Source: Pseudomonas veronii (GTDB lineage: Bacteria > Pseudomonadota > Gammaproteobacteria > Pseudomonadales > Pseudomonadaceae). Taken from it: a stretch of 64,000 bases of DNA. Location of the stretch: contig NZ_JYLL01000001.1 in NCBI RefSeq assembly GCF_001439695.1, positions 186,001 to 250,000 on the forward strand. The letters are read 5' to 3'. Under the pieces are notes generated by a model that saw nothing but the letters and a program-made list of their open reading frames with translations, did not search any database and was not told where the DNA came from. This document shows, piece after piece, positions 48,430 through 57,952 of this stretch (positions within the stretch are counted from its first letter, which is position 1; the number at the start of each line of letters is the position of its first letter). Made by a program: the position numbers and the translations under genes.

Positions 48430-49965
48430 TCAGGGCTTGGCACGGGACTCGTGCATCCGCGCCAATTGCCGCTCCAGCATCGACGGATACGGCTCCATCA
48501 AGCGCTCTACGCAACTGGCGCCCTCGGGGCTGGCAATCGGACGGATGCGCGCGCGTTGGCGGATCAGCGTGTCTTCGCTGATCTTGCGCTCCACCAGCAG
48601 CAGGTTGCGGCTGTGTTGGGACAGGGCCAAGGCGTCCTGTGCGATTTCGGTCAGCAGCAGGTCGATCTGGCTCATGCCGAACAGGTCGTCGCCAACGGTC
48701 AGGCCCAGTTGCAGTTGCAGCGTGATGCCGCTGTCGGCCACTTCGATCTGCAACTCATGGCCCAGGGCGCGCAGCAGTTCGCCGCAGCAGATGGCGTTGG
48801 TCAGGTAGTCTTCGCCGCTGTCTTCGCTGTGGAACAGCATCAGTGTGCTGCCATCGTTCAGGGTGTGCAGCTCGCTCTGGTAGAGCGAGGCGGCCTGGTC
48901 GAGGCAGTCGCGGTAGCGTTCCAGCAATTCCGTCAGGCGGGCGCGGGGCAGGCGGCGCAGTTGGTCCTGGGCACCCAGTTGCACGGCCAGGACCGCACTG
49001 TGTTGGGGTTCGGCGTTCTTTGCGGGCACGGGCTTCGGCGCGATGGCCGGGCTGCTGGCTGAGGTGTCGCGCAGGTCGGCGAACGGGTCTTCGTCGTCCA
49101 GCTCGTCTTCTTCGGCCTTGATTACATGGCGTGGCGCAGGCTTCAGGCCCGCGACCGGCGCGCTTTCGTCAAAGCCCGGGTCACGCAGGTTGCGCACTTC
49201 AAAGGCAGGTTCGTCGTAATCGCTGTCGTCGAACTCGGGCTCGGGCTCGGGTTCAACCTCGTGTACCACCGGTTCCGGGGCGAAGCTGGCGTGAAGCTGG
49301 CGCGCAAGGTCGCCGATCTCGTCCTGACGATCGGTGGCCGGGGTGTGCTCGTCGATATCCCGCAGCCAGATGCGCAGTTGCATCAACGGCGTGGAGATAT
49401 GCCGCCCCAGGCGCAGGCTCAAGGCCAGGGCCAGCGCCAGCAGGATCGCGCTGAGGATGCCCATGCTTTGCAGGCTGATGGTCATCGGCTGCTGGAATTG
49501 CTGCATGTCCAGGCTGATGCGCAATTGGCCGGCTTTCACATCCTGAAACGTGATATTGCTCTGGTACAGGCCTTCGGCCTCTCCCAGCAGGCCGTTTTTC
49601 GGGCGTTGCCCGGCTTCGGCCATGATCCGGTTGTCCACGCTGTAGATGGCGGCGTGGGCCACCAGCGGGTTCTTGGTCAGGTTGTTGAGCAGCACGTTGA
49701 GGCTGAGGATGTCGTTGGACACCAGCAGCTCGGTCGCCGAGGTGGCGGTCTGGGTGGTCAAGCTCTCGCCCAGGGCATCGGCTTGTTCGTGCATGGCCTG
49801 TTTGAACTGCAAACCCATCACGCAGGCGTAGATCACCAGGGCCAGGGCGACCAGGATCACGTTATGGCTGGCGATGCGTAATGCGATCGGTACACGGCGG
49901 TGGCGCAGTGCCCGGAAGATCAGCAGGAAGAAGTTGTCGGTTTTTACTGGCGTGGGCCGGTTCAC
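48430..49965 (-). CDS. AhpA/YtjB-like membrane protein with a cyclase-like C-terminal region
   Basis: 511 residues. Segment 1 (about residues 30-50) and segment 2 (about 165-187, LQSMGILSAILLALALALSL) bracket a periplasmic domain that matches the SMP_2/YtjB pattern (SATELLVSNDILSLNVLLNNL...). A HAMP-like linker (GRHISTPLMQL...DEIGDLARQL) follows, then a long acidic linker rich in Glu, Asp and Pro. The C-terminal region (about 340-500) resembles a degenerate nucleotide cyclase-type domain without obvious metal-binding Asp pairs. In E. coli ytjB lies next to serB, as here. Function unknown. Confidence 0.78.
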   Translation of the reverse strand: MNRPTPVKTDNFFLLIFRALRHRRVPIALRIASHNVILVALALVIYACVMGLQFKQAMHEQADALGESLTTQTATSATELLVSNDILSLNVLLNNLTKNPLVAHAAIYSVDNRIMAEAGQRPKNGLLGEAEGLYQSNITFQDVKAGQLRISLDMQQFQQPMTISLQSMGILSAILLALALALSLRLGRHISTPLMQLRIWLRDIDEHTPATDRQDEIGDLARQLHASFAPEPVVHEVEPEPEPEFDDSDYDEPAFEVRNLRDPGFDESAPVAGLKPAPRHVIKAEEDELDDEDPFADLRDTSASSPAIAPKPVPAKNAEPQHSAVLAVQLGAQDQLRRLPRARLTELLERYRDCLDQAASLYQSELHTLNDGSTLMLFHSEDSGEDYLTNAICCGELLRALGHELQIEVADSGITLQLQLGLTVGDDLFGMSQIDLLLTEIAQDALALSQHSRNLLLVERKISEDTLIRQRARIRPIASPEGASCVERLMEPYPSMLERQLARMHESRAKP

Positions 49966-50099
49966 TTGAGCTCGGCTCTTTAGTCCGTGAAGTTGACGCG
50001 CAGTATAGCGACAGGCCCAAGACCGGCAAAGCGCTGGCTGTGCCCGATGGTCACTGAAAGTGGGTAGAATGCGGTTTTTTTCCAGCCTGGGGGTGCGCT

Positions 50100-51314
50100 T
50101 TGCGCGAAATTGTCCTGATTAACATCACGGGGGAAGACCGGCCAGGTCTGACCGCCGCCATTACCGGTGTTCTGGCCCAGGGTGGTGTGAACATTCTCGA
50201 CATCGGCCAGGCGGTGATCCACGACACCCTGTCCTTCGGGATTCTGGTGGAAATCCCCAGCACCGAGCAGGCGTCGTCTGTCCTCAAGGACATCCTGTTT
50301 ACCGCGTACAAGCTGGATCAGCAGGTGCGTTTCACCCCGGTGTCCGAAGAGGATTACCGGCATTGGGTGTCCGGCCAGGGCAAAAAACGCCATATCGTGA
50401 CCTTGCTGACCCGCAAGGTGACGGCCGAGCAGTTGCAGCGCGTCAGCTCGATCACCGCGCAATATGGCTTGAATATCGACCATATCGACCGTCTGTCGGG
50501 CCGCATGCCATTGGACACGCCAGATGACCAGGGCAAGGGCTGCATCGAGTTTTCCGTGCGCGGCGAACCGGCCGATCCCCAAGCCTTGCGTGCCGACTTC
50601 CTGAGCGTGGCCCAAGAGCTGAATGTCGATATCGCCTTCCAGGAGGATTCGCTGTTCCGACGCAACCGCCGCCTGGCGGTGTTCGACATGGACTCCACGC
50701 TGATCGAAGCCGAAGTCATCGACGAACTGGCCAAGGCTGCCGGTGTGGGTGAGCAAGTCTCCGCGATCACCGAGCGCGCCATGGCCGGCGAGCTGGATTT
50801 CCGCGCCAGCTTCAAGGAGCGCCTGGCGTTGCTTAAGGGCCTGGATGTCAGCGTGCTGGATTCGATCGGTGCCTCCCTGCGCCTGACCGAAGGCGCCGAA
50901 ACCCTGTTCGCCGAACTCAAGCGCCTGGGCTACAAGACTGCGATCCTGTCCGGCGGCTTCAGCTACTTCGCCAAGCAATTGCAGGCCAAGCTGGGCATCG
51001 ACTATGTGTTCGCCAATGAGCTGGAAGTGGTGGATGGCAAGGTGACCGGCGTGGCCGTGGAGCCGATCGTCGACGCGCAGCGCAAGGCCGACTTGCTGCG
51101 GGAATTGGCTCACAAGGAAGGTTTGCGTCTGGAGCAGACCATTGCGGTCGGCGACGGTGCGAATGACTTGCCGATGCTGGCGATTGCCGGGTTGGGCGTG
51201 GCGTTCCGCGCCAAGCCGCTGGTCAAGCAATCGGCCAAGCAGGCGATTTCGACCCTTGGGTTGGACGGTGTGTTGTATTTGCTGGGCTTTCGCGACCGCG
51301 ACGGGCAGCTCTAA
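50100..51314 (+). CDS. serB: Phosphoserine phosphatase
   Basis: 404 residues; last step of serine synthesis. Two N-terminal ACT-like regulatory domains (IVLINITGEDRPGLTAAITG at the start, a second near residues 100-180) precede the HAD domain with nucleophile Asp in FDMDSTLIEAE near 197, the Ser/Lys region ILSGGFSYFAK and GDGANDLPML. The start is a TTG with GGGGG about 6 bases upstream. It is divergent from the YtjB-like gene with 134 bases between. Confidence 0.95.
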   Translation: MREIVLINITGEDRPGLTAAITGVLAQGGVNILDIGQAVIHDTLSFGILVEIPSTEQASSVLKDILFTAYKLDQQVRFTPVSEEDYRHWVSGQGKKRHIVTLLTRKVTAEQLQRVSSITAQYGLNIDHIDRLSGRMPLDTPDDQGKGCIEFSVRGEPADPQALRADFLSVAQELNVDIAFQEDSLFRRNRRLAVFDMDSTLIEAEVIDELAKAAGVGEQVSAITERAMAGELDFRASFKERLALLKGLDVSVLDSIGASLRLTEGAETLFAELKRLGYKTAILSGGFSYFAKQLQAKLGIDYVFANELEVVDGKVTGVAVEPIVDAQRKADLLRELAHKEGLRLEQTIAVGDGANDLPMLAIAGLGVAFRAKPLVKQSAKQAISTLGLDGVLYLLGFRDRDGQL

Positions 51315-51334
51315 CTGAAACAATGCGCTTAAAA

Positions 51335-51424
51335 ATGTGGGAGGGGGCTTGCCCCCGATGGCAGTGGCTCAGCTACAAATAAGTGACTGACCCACCGCTA
51401 TCGGGGGCAAGCCCCCTCCCACAT
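51335..51424. repeat. REP pair with perfect arms between serB and psd
   Basis: Exact inverted 25-base arms at 51335-51359 and 51400-51424, same family as the elements at 37100-37172 and 48334-48424. It fills nearly the whole gap between the convergent stops of serB and psd. Confidence 0.92.
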
Positions 51425-51445
51425 TGGATTTTTGCAGGTTTCGGA

Positions 51446-52306
51446 TCAGGCTTTCGGTAACGCGATGCCCTGGCCCATCTGCACCGGCGAACCCGCCACC
51501 AGTGTTTCTGCCCACTGCACCTGATCCGGCCCGAACAGCACGATCGCGGTCGAACCCAGCTTGAAGCGACCCAGCTCTGCTCCTTTCTCCAGGTGAATCG
51601 GCGCACGCGCGGCTTCGTCGTAGCGGAAGGTTTTCAGCTCGCGCTTGGGCGGCGTGACCAGGCCGGCCCACACGGTTTCGATCGACGCCACAATCATCGC
51701 GCCCACCAACACCACGGCCATCGGGCCGCGTTCGGTGTCGAACAGGCAGACAACCCGCTCGTTACGCGCAAACAGCTCCGGCACGTTTTCGGCGGTGGTC
51801 TGGTTGACCGAGAAAATCCGCCCTGGCACGTAGACCATCTCGCGCAAGGTGCCCGCCAGTGGCATATGCACCCGGTGGTAGTCTTTCGGCGACAGGTAAA
51901 TGGTGGCGAAATCGCCGCCCATGAACGGCGCAGCCATGGCCGCATCGCCGCCCAGCAATTCCAGCACGCTGAAACTGTGGCCCTTGGCCTGGAACACGCG
52001 ACCATGCTCGATCGGGCCGAGCTGGCTGACTGCGCCATCGGCTGGGCTCAGCACGGCGCCCGGGGTTTGATCGAGTGGGCGCGCGCCGTCTTTCAGGGCG
52101 CGGGTGAAGAACGCGTTGAAGTGTTCGTAGGCGCTCAGGTCTTCAACCAGGGCCTGGGACATGTCCACTTGATAGCGCTTGGCGAACCAGGCGGTGAAGG
52201 CGTTCTTGAACCAGCGCACGCGGCACTCGGCAATGCAGCCGGCCAGGCGCGACAGCAAGTGGTGCGGCAGCAAGTACTGGCTGAGGATGAACAACTGCTT
52301 TTTCAT
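51446..52306 (-). CDS. psd: Phosphatidylserine decarboxylase proenzyme
   Basis: 286 residues; makes phosphatidylethanolamine at the inner membrane. The self-cleavage site LGST lies near residue 250 ([12 protein letters not shown]), where Ser becomes the pyruvoyl group. [20 protein letters not shown] is the conserved His region. The start [20 protein letters not shown] is the usual Pseudomonas form. Sixteen bases separate it from the upstream rhdA, so the two may be cotranscribed. Confidence 0.96.
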   Translation of the reverse strand: MKKQLFILSQYLLPHHLLSRLAGCIAECRVRWFKNAFTAWFAKRYQVDMSQALVEDLSAYEHFNAFFTRALKDGARPLDQTPGAVLSPADGAVSQLGPIEHGRVFQAKGHSFSVLELLGGDAAMAAPFMGGDFATIYLSPKDYHRVHMPLAGTLREMVYVPGRIFSVNQTTAENVPELFARNERVVCLFDTERGPMAVVLVGAMIVASIETVWAGLVTPPKRELKTFRYDEAARAPIHLEKGAELGRFKLGSTAIVLFGPDQVQWAETLVAGSPVQMGQGIALPKA

Positions 52307-52322
52307 TAACTGTCCTTAAACC

Positions 52323-53138
52323 TTAAATCTCGACGGGGGTGTCGGGGTGGTTGCCCCATTCGCCCCAGGAACCGGCATAACCTTTGACTCGCGGATAACC
52401 GAGCGCCTTGGCCACCAGGTAGGTGAAGCCAGAGCGGTGGTGAGTCTGGCAGTGGGTGATGATTTCTTTGTCGCGGGTCAGCCCGAGGTTTTCGAGGATC
52501 TGCGGCATGTCGCGGCGGATGCGCAGGTTGCGCGCCTTGTCCATGCCGGCAGTCCACTCGAAGTTCACGGCGCCGGGGATGTGACCGCCCTTGGCTGCCA
52601 GGACCTTTTCGCCGGAATATTCCAGCGGGCCGCGTGCGTCCCAGATGCCCAGGTCGGCGGCGCCGAGACGGCTTTGCAGGTATTCGCGGGTCGCGGTGGG
52701 GCCGTCATGCAGGGTGAGGCTGACAGGCCCGCCAGCCGGGGCCGGCACCTCGGTGGACAGCGGGAGCGGGTCTGCCAGCCACGCCAGCAGGCCGCCGTCG
52801 AGGTAGTGGTATTTCGTGTGGCCGATCACGTCGAGCAACCAGATGAAACGTCCGGCCCAGCCACCGCCTTCGTCGTCGTAGACCACGTAGGTCGCGTCCG
52901 GGGTGTGGCCCAGCTCGCCGAACAGTTTTTCCAGGTCTGCCTTGTTCGGCAACAGGCCGGGGGCTGGCGGCTGACCCAGTTGGGTGCGCTTGGGGTCAAC
53001 GAAATGCGCGCCGGGGATATGCCCTTCGGCGTAGCGGGCGGCGCTGGTGAGGTCCACCAGAATCAGTTGGTCGGCATCAAGGCGGCCAAGCAGGTCGCTG
53101 GGTTCGATCACCAGCGGCAAGCCAGAGAAGTCAGGCAT
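52323..53138 (-). CDS. rhdA: Thiosulfate sulfurtransferase (rhodanese)
   Basis: 271 residues, two rhodanese domains. The active-site Cys230 is in THCQTHHRSGF, the CQTHHR loop characteristic of Azotobacter/Pseudomonas RhdA. The inactive N-terminal domain begins PLVIEPSDLLGRLDADQLIL. AGGAGACC precedes the chosen ATG (MPDFSGLP); the frame continues 18 codons upstream without support. The length equals that of A. vinelandii RhdA as I remember it. Confidence 0.95.
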   Translation of the reverse strand: MPDFSGLPLVIEPSDLLGRLDADQLILVDLTSAARYAEGHIPGAHFVDPKRTQLGQPPAPGLLPNKADLEKLFGELGHTPDATYVVYDDEGGGWAGRFIWLLDVIGHTKYHYLDGGLLAWLADPLPLSTEVPAPAGGPVSLTLHDGPTATREYLQSRLGAADLGIWDARGPLEYSGEKVLAAKGGHIPGAVNFEWTAGMDKARNLRIRRDMPQILENLGLTRDKEIITHCQTHHRSGFTYLVAKALGYPRVKGYAGSWGEWGNHPDTPVEI

Positions 53139-53195
53139 GTGAGGTCTCCTGGGCACAAATGTTGGCGATAAAAGAGGGCGATTGTAGCGCAAGCA

Positions 53196-54731
53196 TCAGC
53201 CGGTGCGGTTGGTAAAGCTGTGCAGGGCTTTCTCGATGCATTGAGCGGTTTTGCCGAAGGCCTGCACGGTGGTTTCCGAGAACGGCCCGCCGCCCTGGTC
53301 GGCGATCATCAGCATGACCACCCGGCCGTTGCAGCTCAGTGAGCGCAACAGCAGGTGTTCACCGTTGAACAGGCGACGCAGGATCGGCGGCAACAGGGCG
53401 GCAAATTGCGCGTGATTGTCGGGCGTGAGGCGCACCTGGGCGGATTTTTCCAGGATGCGTTGCAACAGCGTGCTGTTGACCACGTCCAGGCTCAAGTTGG
53501 CGGCGTCCTTCGGCAGGCCGGCGGCCTGGTGGACGCGCAGGGTGCTCAGGGCGCGATCGGCCATGAACAGCAAGACGCGCTGCATGCCGCTGGCCTCCAG
53601 GGCTTCCTTGGCGCAGGTGGTCAGGTGCATGGCGTTGGCGAAGCGGCTTGGCTCCATCAGCAGTTCGGTGCAACGGCTGCGCCAGACGGCCAGGGCCTCG
53701 GCGGTCGGCGGCGGTGCGGGCAGCAGGCCGCGATGGATTTTCTGTACATTCCACGGCCAGATCAGCGACAGCGCCGGGTGCCAGAGGTCGGGCATCAGGG
53801 TTGCGCGAGCGCTGATCACCGCTTGCTGGTGAACCTGTTGCTGCACCTCGCTCAACGGCTGTTGCAGGTACAGCGCGGTGAGGTATTGCCAGCGCTCGGT
53901 ATGCGGGCAGGTCCAGGATTCCTGGGCCGACATCGCCAGGCCGTTGGCCAGCAACACCGTATTGGCCGGCTGGTTCAGCCAGCGCCGCAAACTGGGCTCG
54001 GCATCCAGCAGTTGTTGCTGGCGCAGTGGGTCGTCTTCCCGGGCGATGCGCAATGCCTTGACCAGCAAGCGTTGCTCGGTCAGCAGCAGGTGATAGCCCT
54101 GGGATACCCAGATCGGCAGGTGCCAGGTTTCGGTCAGGCCAAGGCACAGGTCGAGCAGGCGCACGCCGAACAATTCCTGTTCGACCTGACGCGCCGATTG
54201 GCCTTTGTGGATCACCCGCAGTTCCCATTCTTCCAGGAGCTTGGGGTAGGCCACCGCCATTGGCCACAACGGCGCCAGGAACAGCAGGCTGCCCCAATGA
54301 ATGTCTTGCCACAACCGCGCCAGGCGGCTGGCGAACAAGCCGCTGGCTTGCTGCGACGCGTGGCGGCTGACCAGCACCAGTTGGCGAAAGGCGACGGGGA
54401 TTTCATTCATCGGCACCGACGGCAGTCGTTCCAGCAGGTCCTCGGCGCGTTTGAGGCCGAGACGGTTAAGCGCCACCTCAAGGTTTTCTGCCGGTTCCGC
54501 CATGCTGCCATGGGTGTGGCTGTTGGCCTCGCGCATTACGCTGAGTACCAGCGACGGGCTGTTCTGCATCAGCTCGGCAATATCTCGCAAAGAACTGCGG
54601 CTATCGCGGATGGCTTTGCACACGCGCTCGTGGCTGGCCTGGGGGACGGGCAACCGGACTTCGTCCAGGCACTTGATCCAAGCGGCGAGAGAGATGGGTC
54701 TTACAGATGGGGCTGTCTTTTCATTGGCCAT
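53196..54731 (-). CDS. HDOD-domain signalling protein
   Basis: 511 residues. The N-terminal about 35-230 reads as an HDOD domain (RDIAELMQNSPSLVLSVMREAN, then NLEVALNRLGLKRAEDLLERL), a non-catalytic relative of HD phosphodiesterases. The C-terminal about 340-505 may be a divergent GAF-like domain (MQRVLLFMADRALSTLRVHQAAGL ends in a short hydrophobic block). No membrane segment or signal is seen. It is divergent from motA, and in PAO1 the same gene (PA4955) lies in the same place, but a role in motility is only a guess. Confidence 0.78.
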   Translation of the reverse strand: MANEKTAPSVRPISLAAWIKCLDEVRLPVPQASHERVCKAIRDSRSSLRDIAELMQNSPSLVLSVMREANSHTHGSMAEPAENLEVALNRLGLKRAEDLLERLPSVPMNEIPVAFRQLVLVSRHASQQASGLFASRLARLWQDIHWGSLLFLAPLWPMAVAYPKLLEEWELRVIHKGQSARQVEQELFGVRLLDLCLGLTETWHLPIWVSQGYHLLLTEQRLLVKALRIAREDDPLRQQQLLDAEPSLRRWLNQPANTVLLANGLAMSAQESWTCPHTERWQYLTALYLQQPLSEVQQQVHQQAVISARATLMPDLWHPALSLIWPWNVQKIHRGLLPAPPPTAEALAVWRSRCTELLMEPSRFANAMHLTTCAKEALEASGMQRVLLFMADRALSTLRVHQAAGLPKDAANLSLDVVNSTLLQRILEKSAQVRLTPDNHAQFAALLPPILRRLFNGEHLLLRSLSCNGRVVMLMIADQGGGPFSETTVQAFGKTAQCIEKALHSFTNRTG

Positions 54732-54802
54732 GATTGGGGCGCGATCATCACTTACTTCAACACGCCCTGAACGGGCCGAACTGGCTTTTCGCCTTGACGG
54801 CC

Positions 54803-54829
54803 TATAGTCTGGCGCAGTTTTGCCGATAA
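54803..54829 (+). promoter_or_regulatory. Sigma-28 (FliA)-type promoter of motAB
   Basis: TATAGTCT (54803-54810; 6 of 8 match TAAAGTTT), 11 bases, then GCCGATAA (54822-54829), an exact match to the -10 consensus. It lies 68 bases before the motA start on the correct strand. The spacing is the standard one for flagellar class-late genes. Confidence 0.85.
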
Positions 54830-54897
54830 GTAGAACAAGAGTTTTTCAGTTACCCCAAATATGTCCATGAACCCGACGGCGCAAGTACAAAACCCCT

Positions 54898-55749
54898 ATG
54901 GCTAAAATAATCGGCATCATCGTCGTCCTTGCAAGTGTGCTCGGTGGCTATGTCCTGTCTCACGGCAAGATTGCTGCGTTGATCCAGCCCTTCGAAGTGA
55001 TGATTATTGGCGGCGCGGCATTCGGCGCATTCTTGCAGGCCAACCCCGGCTACATGACCATGCACGTGATCAAGAAGTCGCTGGGCATGTTCAGCTCGCG
55101 CTTCTCCCACACCTTCTACATGGAAGTGCTGGGCCTGGTTTATGAGATCCTCAACAAGAGTCGCCGTGAAGGCATGATGGCCATCGAAGCGGACATCGAA
55201 GACGCTGCAGCGAGCCCGATTTTCGCCAAATACCCGGCAGTGCTCAAAGACGAGCGCATGACCGCCTACATCTGCGATTACCTGCGCATCATGTCCTCCG
55301 GCAACATGGCCCCCCACGAGCTGGAAGGCCTGTTCGACATGGAACTGTTCAGCCTCAAGGAAGAGCTGGAGCACCCGTCCCACGCCGTCACCGGTATTGC
55401 CGACGGCATGCCCGGCTTCGGTATCGTTGCGGCGGTACTCGGTATCGTGGTGACCATGGCCTCCCTCGGCGAGGGCGACCAGGCGGCCATCGGCATGCAC
55501 GTAGGTGCGGCGCTGGTGGGTACGTTCTTCGGTATTCTCGCGGCCTACGGTTTCTTCGGTCCGCTCGCCACCTCCCTGGCCCACGATGCCAAGGAAGAAG
55601 TCAATCTGTATGAAGCGATCAAGGCCAGCCTGGTGGCTTCGGCCTCCGGCATGCCGCCTTCGCTGGCGGTGGAATTCGGTCGCAAGGTGCTGTACCCGAA
55701 ACATCGCCCGAGCTTTGCCGAGTTGGAACAAGCGGTTCGCGGTCGCTAA
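54898..55749 (+). CDS. motA: Flagellar motor stator protein MotA
   Basis: 283 residues, four membrane helices, with a large cytoplasmic loop between helices 2 and 3 that contacts FliG. PGFGIVAAVLGIVVTMASLG and GIMHV-type helix 3/4 sequence (GMHVGAALVGTFFGILAAYG) are typical. The start MAKIIGIIVVLASVLGGYVL fits. Forms the proton channel with MotB, whose gene begins three bases after its stop. Pseudomonads also carry MotCD; this is the MotA branch by position next to rhdA and rsgA. Confidence 0.95.
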   Translation: MAKIIGIIVVLASVLGGYVLSHGKIAALIQPFEVMIIGGAAFGAFLQANPGYMTMHVIKKSLGMFSSRFSHTFYMEVLGLVYEILNKSRREGMMAIEADIEDAAASPIFAKYPAVLKDERMTAYICDYLRIMSSGNMAPHELEGLFDMELFSLKEELEHPSHAVTGIADGMPGFGIVAAVLGIVVTMASLGEGDQAAIGMHVGAALVGTFFGILAAYGFFGPLATSLAHDAKEEVNLYEAIKASLVASASGMPPSLAVEFGRKVLYPKHRPSFAELEQAVRGR

Positions 55750-55752
55750 GCC

Positions 55753-56763
55753 ATGGAAAACAACCAGCCGATAATCATCAAGCGCGTCAAGCGCTTCGCT
55801 GCGGGGCACCATGGTGGCGCCTGGAAAATCGCCTTCGCCGACTTTGCAACGGCGATGATGGCGTTCTTCCTGGTGCTGTGGCTGATGTCCACCGCGACCC
55901 CCGAACAGAAGATCGCCATCGCCGGTTACTTCAAAGACCCGATCGGCTTCTCGGAAAGCGGCACACCCTTCGTGATCGACCTGGGCGGTTCGCCGCAGTT
56001 GGCGCCGGAGCGCACCATCAACCCTGAGGTCAAGACCGAGGCGCCGCAGGAAAAAATTCCGATCGAGCGCGACACCGTCGAGAGCCTGGCCGAACAGGTC
56101 GAGCAGGAACGCCTCGAATTGTTGCTGAAGGAATTGCAGACCAAGGTCGAAGAAAACCCGCAGTTGCTGAAATTCAAGGATCAGATTTCCTTCGAAATCA
56201 CGCCGGATGGCTTGCGCATCCAGATCACCGACGCCGCCAACCGACCGATGTTCGACTCTGGCAGTGCGCGGTTGAAGCCGTACTTTGAAGACATCCTGCT
56301 GGCCATGGCCGACACCATCAAGGCGGTGCCGAACAAGATCAGCATCAGCGGCCACACCGATGCCAAGCCGTATTCGGGGCAGGGCGACTTCGGCAACTGG
56401 GAGCTTTCGGCCAACCGCGCCAACGCCGCCCGACGTGCGCTGGTGGCCGGCAGCTACCCGGACTCGCAGGTGGCGCGGGTGGTGGGTTTCGCCTCGTCGC
56501 AGCTGTTTGATCCGAAGGACCCGTTCAACCCGATCAACCGTCGGATCGATATCGTCGTGCTGACCAAAAAGGCCCAGCGCGCGATTGAAGGTGATCAGCC
56601 GCCACCGCCCCCAGATACGGGCACGCAGGGCGGTGCACCGGCCGACCCGAACGCGATCCCTCCGGGGCAGGAGCCGTTGCCGGCGCATGAGCTGCGGCAG
56701 AAGCTGAACCTGTTCGAAGGTGGCGGGATGAAAGACCCTACGGTGCCGGGTACGGGATCGTAA
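55753..56763 (+). CDS. motB: Flagellar motor stator protein MotB
   Basis: 336 residues. A single N-terminal helix (FADFATAMMAFFLVLWLMS) carries the essential proton-binding Asp30. A long plug/linker leads to a C-terminal OmpA-like peptidoglycan-binding domain (about 180-280: SGSARLKPYFEDILLAMAD, ISGHTDAKPY, NWELSANRANAARR). The tail is rich in Pro and Gly. It follows motA by three bases and ends before a strong hairpin. Confidence 0.95.
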   Translation: MENNQPIIIKRVKRFAAGHHGGAWKIAFADFATAMMAFFLVLWLMSTATPEQKIAIAGYFKDPIGFSESGTPFVIDLGGSPQLAPERTINPEVKTEAPQEKIPIERDTVESLAEQVEQERLELLLKELQTKVEENPQLLKFKDQISFEITPDGLRIQITDAANRPMFDSGSARLKPYFEDILLAMADTIKAVPNKISISGHTDAKPYSGQGDFGNWELSANRANAARRALVAGSYPDSQVARVVGFASSQLFDPKDPFNPINRRIDIVVLTKKAQRAIEGDQPPPPPDTGTQGGAPADPNAIPPGQEPLPAHELRQKLNLFEGGGMKDPTVPGTGS

Positions 56764-56768
56764 GCTGT

Positions 56769-56805
56769 ATACGACAAGGCCGCGATAAACGCGGCCTTGT
56801 CGTAT
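56769..56805. terminator. Perfect hairpin between motB and rsgA
   Basis: Exact 16-bp inverted repeat ATACGACAAGGCCGCG / CGCGGCCTTGTCGTAT with loop ATAAA, seven bases before the rsgA stop and 5 after the motB stop. There is no T-run, so it may act as a 3' end stabiliser more than an intrinsic terminator. Confidence 0.7.
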
Positions 56806-56812
56806 GTGCTGT

Positions 56813-57844
56813 TTAGTAACTGCTCTCGGGCAAACTCGCAATAATCGACCGATAGCTGTTCATCCGTTGCTGCTGCACGCGGCCATCTTCCAACGCCTTG
56901 AGCAGGGCACAACCGGGTTCGCGGTCGTGTTTGCAGTCGCGGAAGCGGCAGGTGCCGATCAGGTCGTTGAATTCGATGAAGCCGGCTTCCACGTCGCTGC
57001 GGCTGACATGGCCGAGGCCGAATTCACGAATGCCCGGGGAGTCGATCAGCTCACCGCCGCCGGGGAAGTGGAACAACCGCGCGGTGGTGGTGGTATGGGT
57101 GCCCTGGCCGGACAGCTCCGACAGCGGGCCGACACGGGTGTCGACTTCCGGCAGCAGGCTGTTGACCAGCGAGGACTTGCCCACGCCAGACTGGCCGACG
57201 AACACGCTGATGCGCCCGTCCAACTGGTGTTGCAGCTGTTCCATGCCATTGCCGTGATGGGCCGACACTTCCAGCACCGGGTAACCCAGGGTGCGGTAGA
57301 CCGCCAGCAACGCGTTGAGCGCCGGGGCGTTCTGTTCGTCGATCAAGTCGAATTTGTTCAGCAGCAACAGCGGGCGAATGCCGGCATGCTCGGCGGCGAC
57401 CAGGTAACGGTCGATCAGGTTGGCATGAGGCTCGGGCAGCGGTGCGAAGACGATGACGATCATGTCGACGTTGGCCGCCACCGGCTTCAACTGGCCGCGG
57501 CTGTCGGGACGGCGCAGTTCGGTGGTGCGGGGCAGTTGCGCGACGATCACGCCGATGCCTTGGTTGCCGGCACGCCACACCACTCGGTCGCCGGTCACCA
57601 GCGCCGGCAGGTTGGCGCGCAGGTGGCAGCGGAAGACCTGGCCGGCGAGTTCGCCTTCGAGCGCCTCGACCTCGACCTGCACACCAAAGTGCGCGATCAC
57701 CAAGCCCGTTTGTTCGGGGCCCAGGTCGCCGCCCTCGAGCGCTTCCACGGCGGAGGATTCACGTTTGGCGGCGCGTGCGGCGCGTTCGCCCTGAATCTTT
57801 TCGATGCGCCAGTTTTGGCGACGGTTGAGCTGGCGTTTGGCCAT
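56813..57844 (-). CDS. rsgA: Ribosome small subunit-dependent GTPase
   Basis: 343 residues; GTPase that helps mature the 30S subunit. Circularly permuted order of G motifs: NKFD (G4) comes before [12 protein letters not shown] (G1) and [10 protein letters not shown] (G3). The N-terminal OB fold begins after the very basic [13 protein letters not shown]. The zinc-binding [14 protein letters not shown] lies near the C-terminus. The chosen ATG has GGAAC before it; the frame extends eight codons further. Confidence 0.96.
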   Translation of the reverse strand: MAKRQLNRRQNWRIEKIQGERAARAAKRESSAVEALEGGDLGPEQTGLVIAHFGVQVEVEALEGELAGQVFRCHLRANLPALVTGDRVVWRAGNQGIGVIVAQLPRTTELRRPDSRGQLKPVAANVDMIVIVFAPLPEPHANLIDRYLVAAEHAGIRPLLLLNKFDLIDEQNAPALNALLAVYRTLGYPVLEVSAHHGNGMEQLQHQLDGRISVFVGQSGVGKSSLVNSLLPEVDTRVGPLSELSGQGTHTTTTARLFHFPGGGELIDSPGIREFGLGHVSRSDVEAGFIEFNDLIGTCRFRDCKHDREPGCALLKALEDGRVQQQRMNSYRSIIASLPESSY

Positions 57845-57952
57845 TGGTGTTCCGTGTCGATAATGCAAAGGTTGGGTGAAACGGTCGCGAGTCTAGCACG
57901 GCCCCGCCTGCTAAACTGCGCAGCTACGCCAAGGTGCCAAGAGAATCAAGCC

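Noticed and set aside
48334..51424. Repeated palindromic units as a CRISPR array.
   Set aside because: The copies are far apart, in inverted pairs between genes, without regular spacers; they match REP elements.
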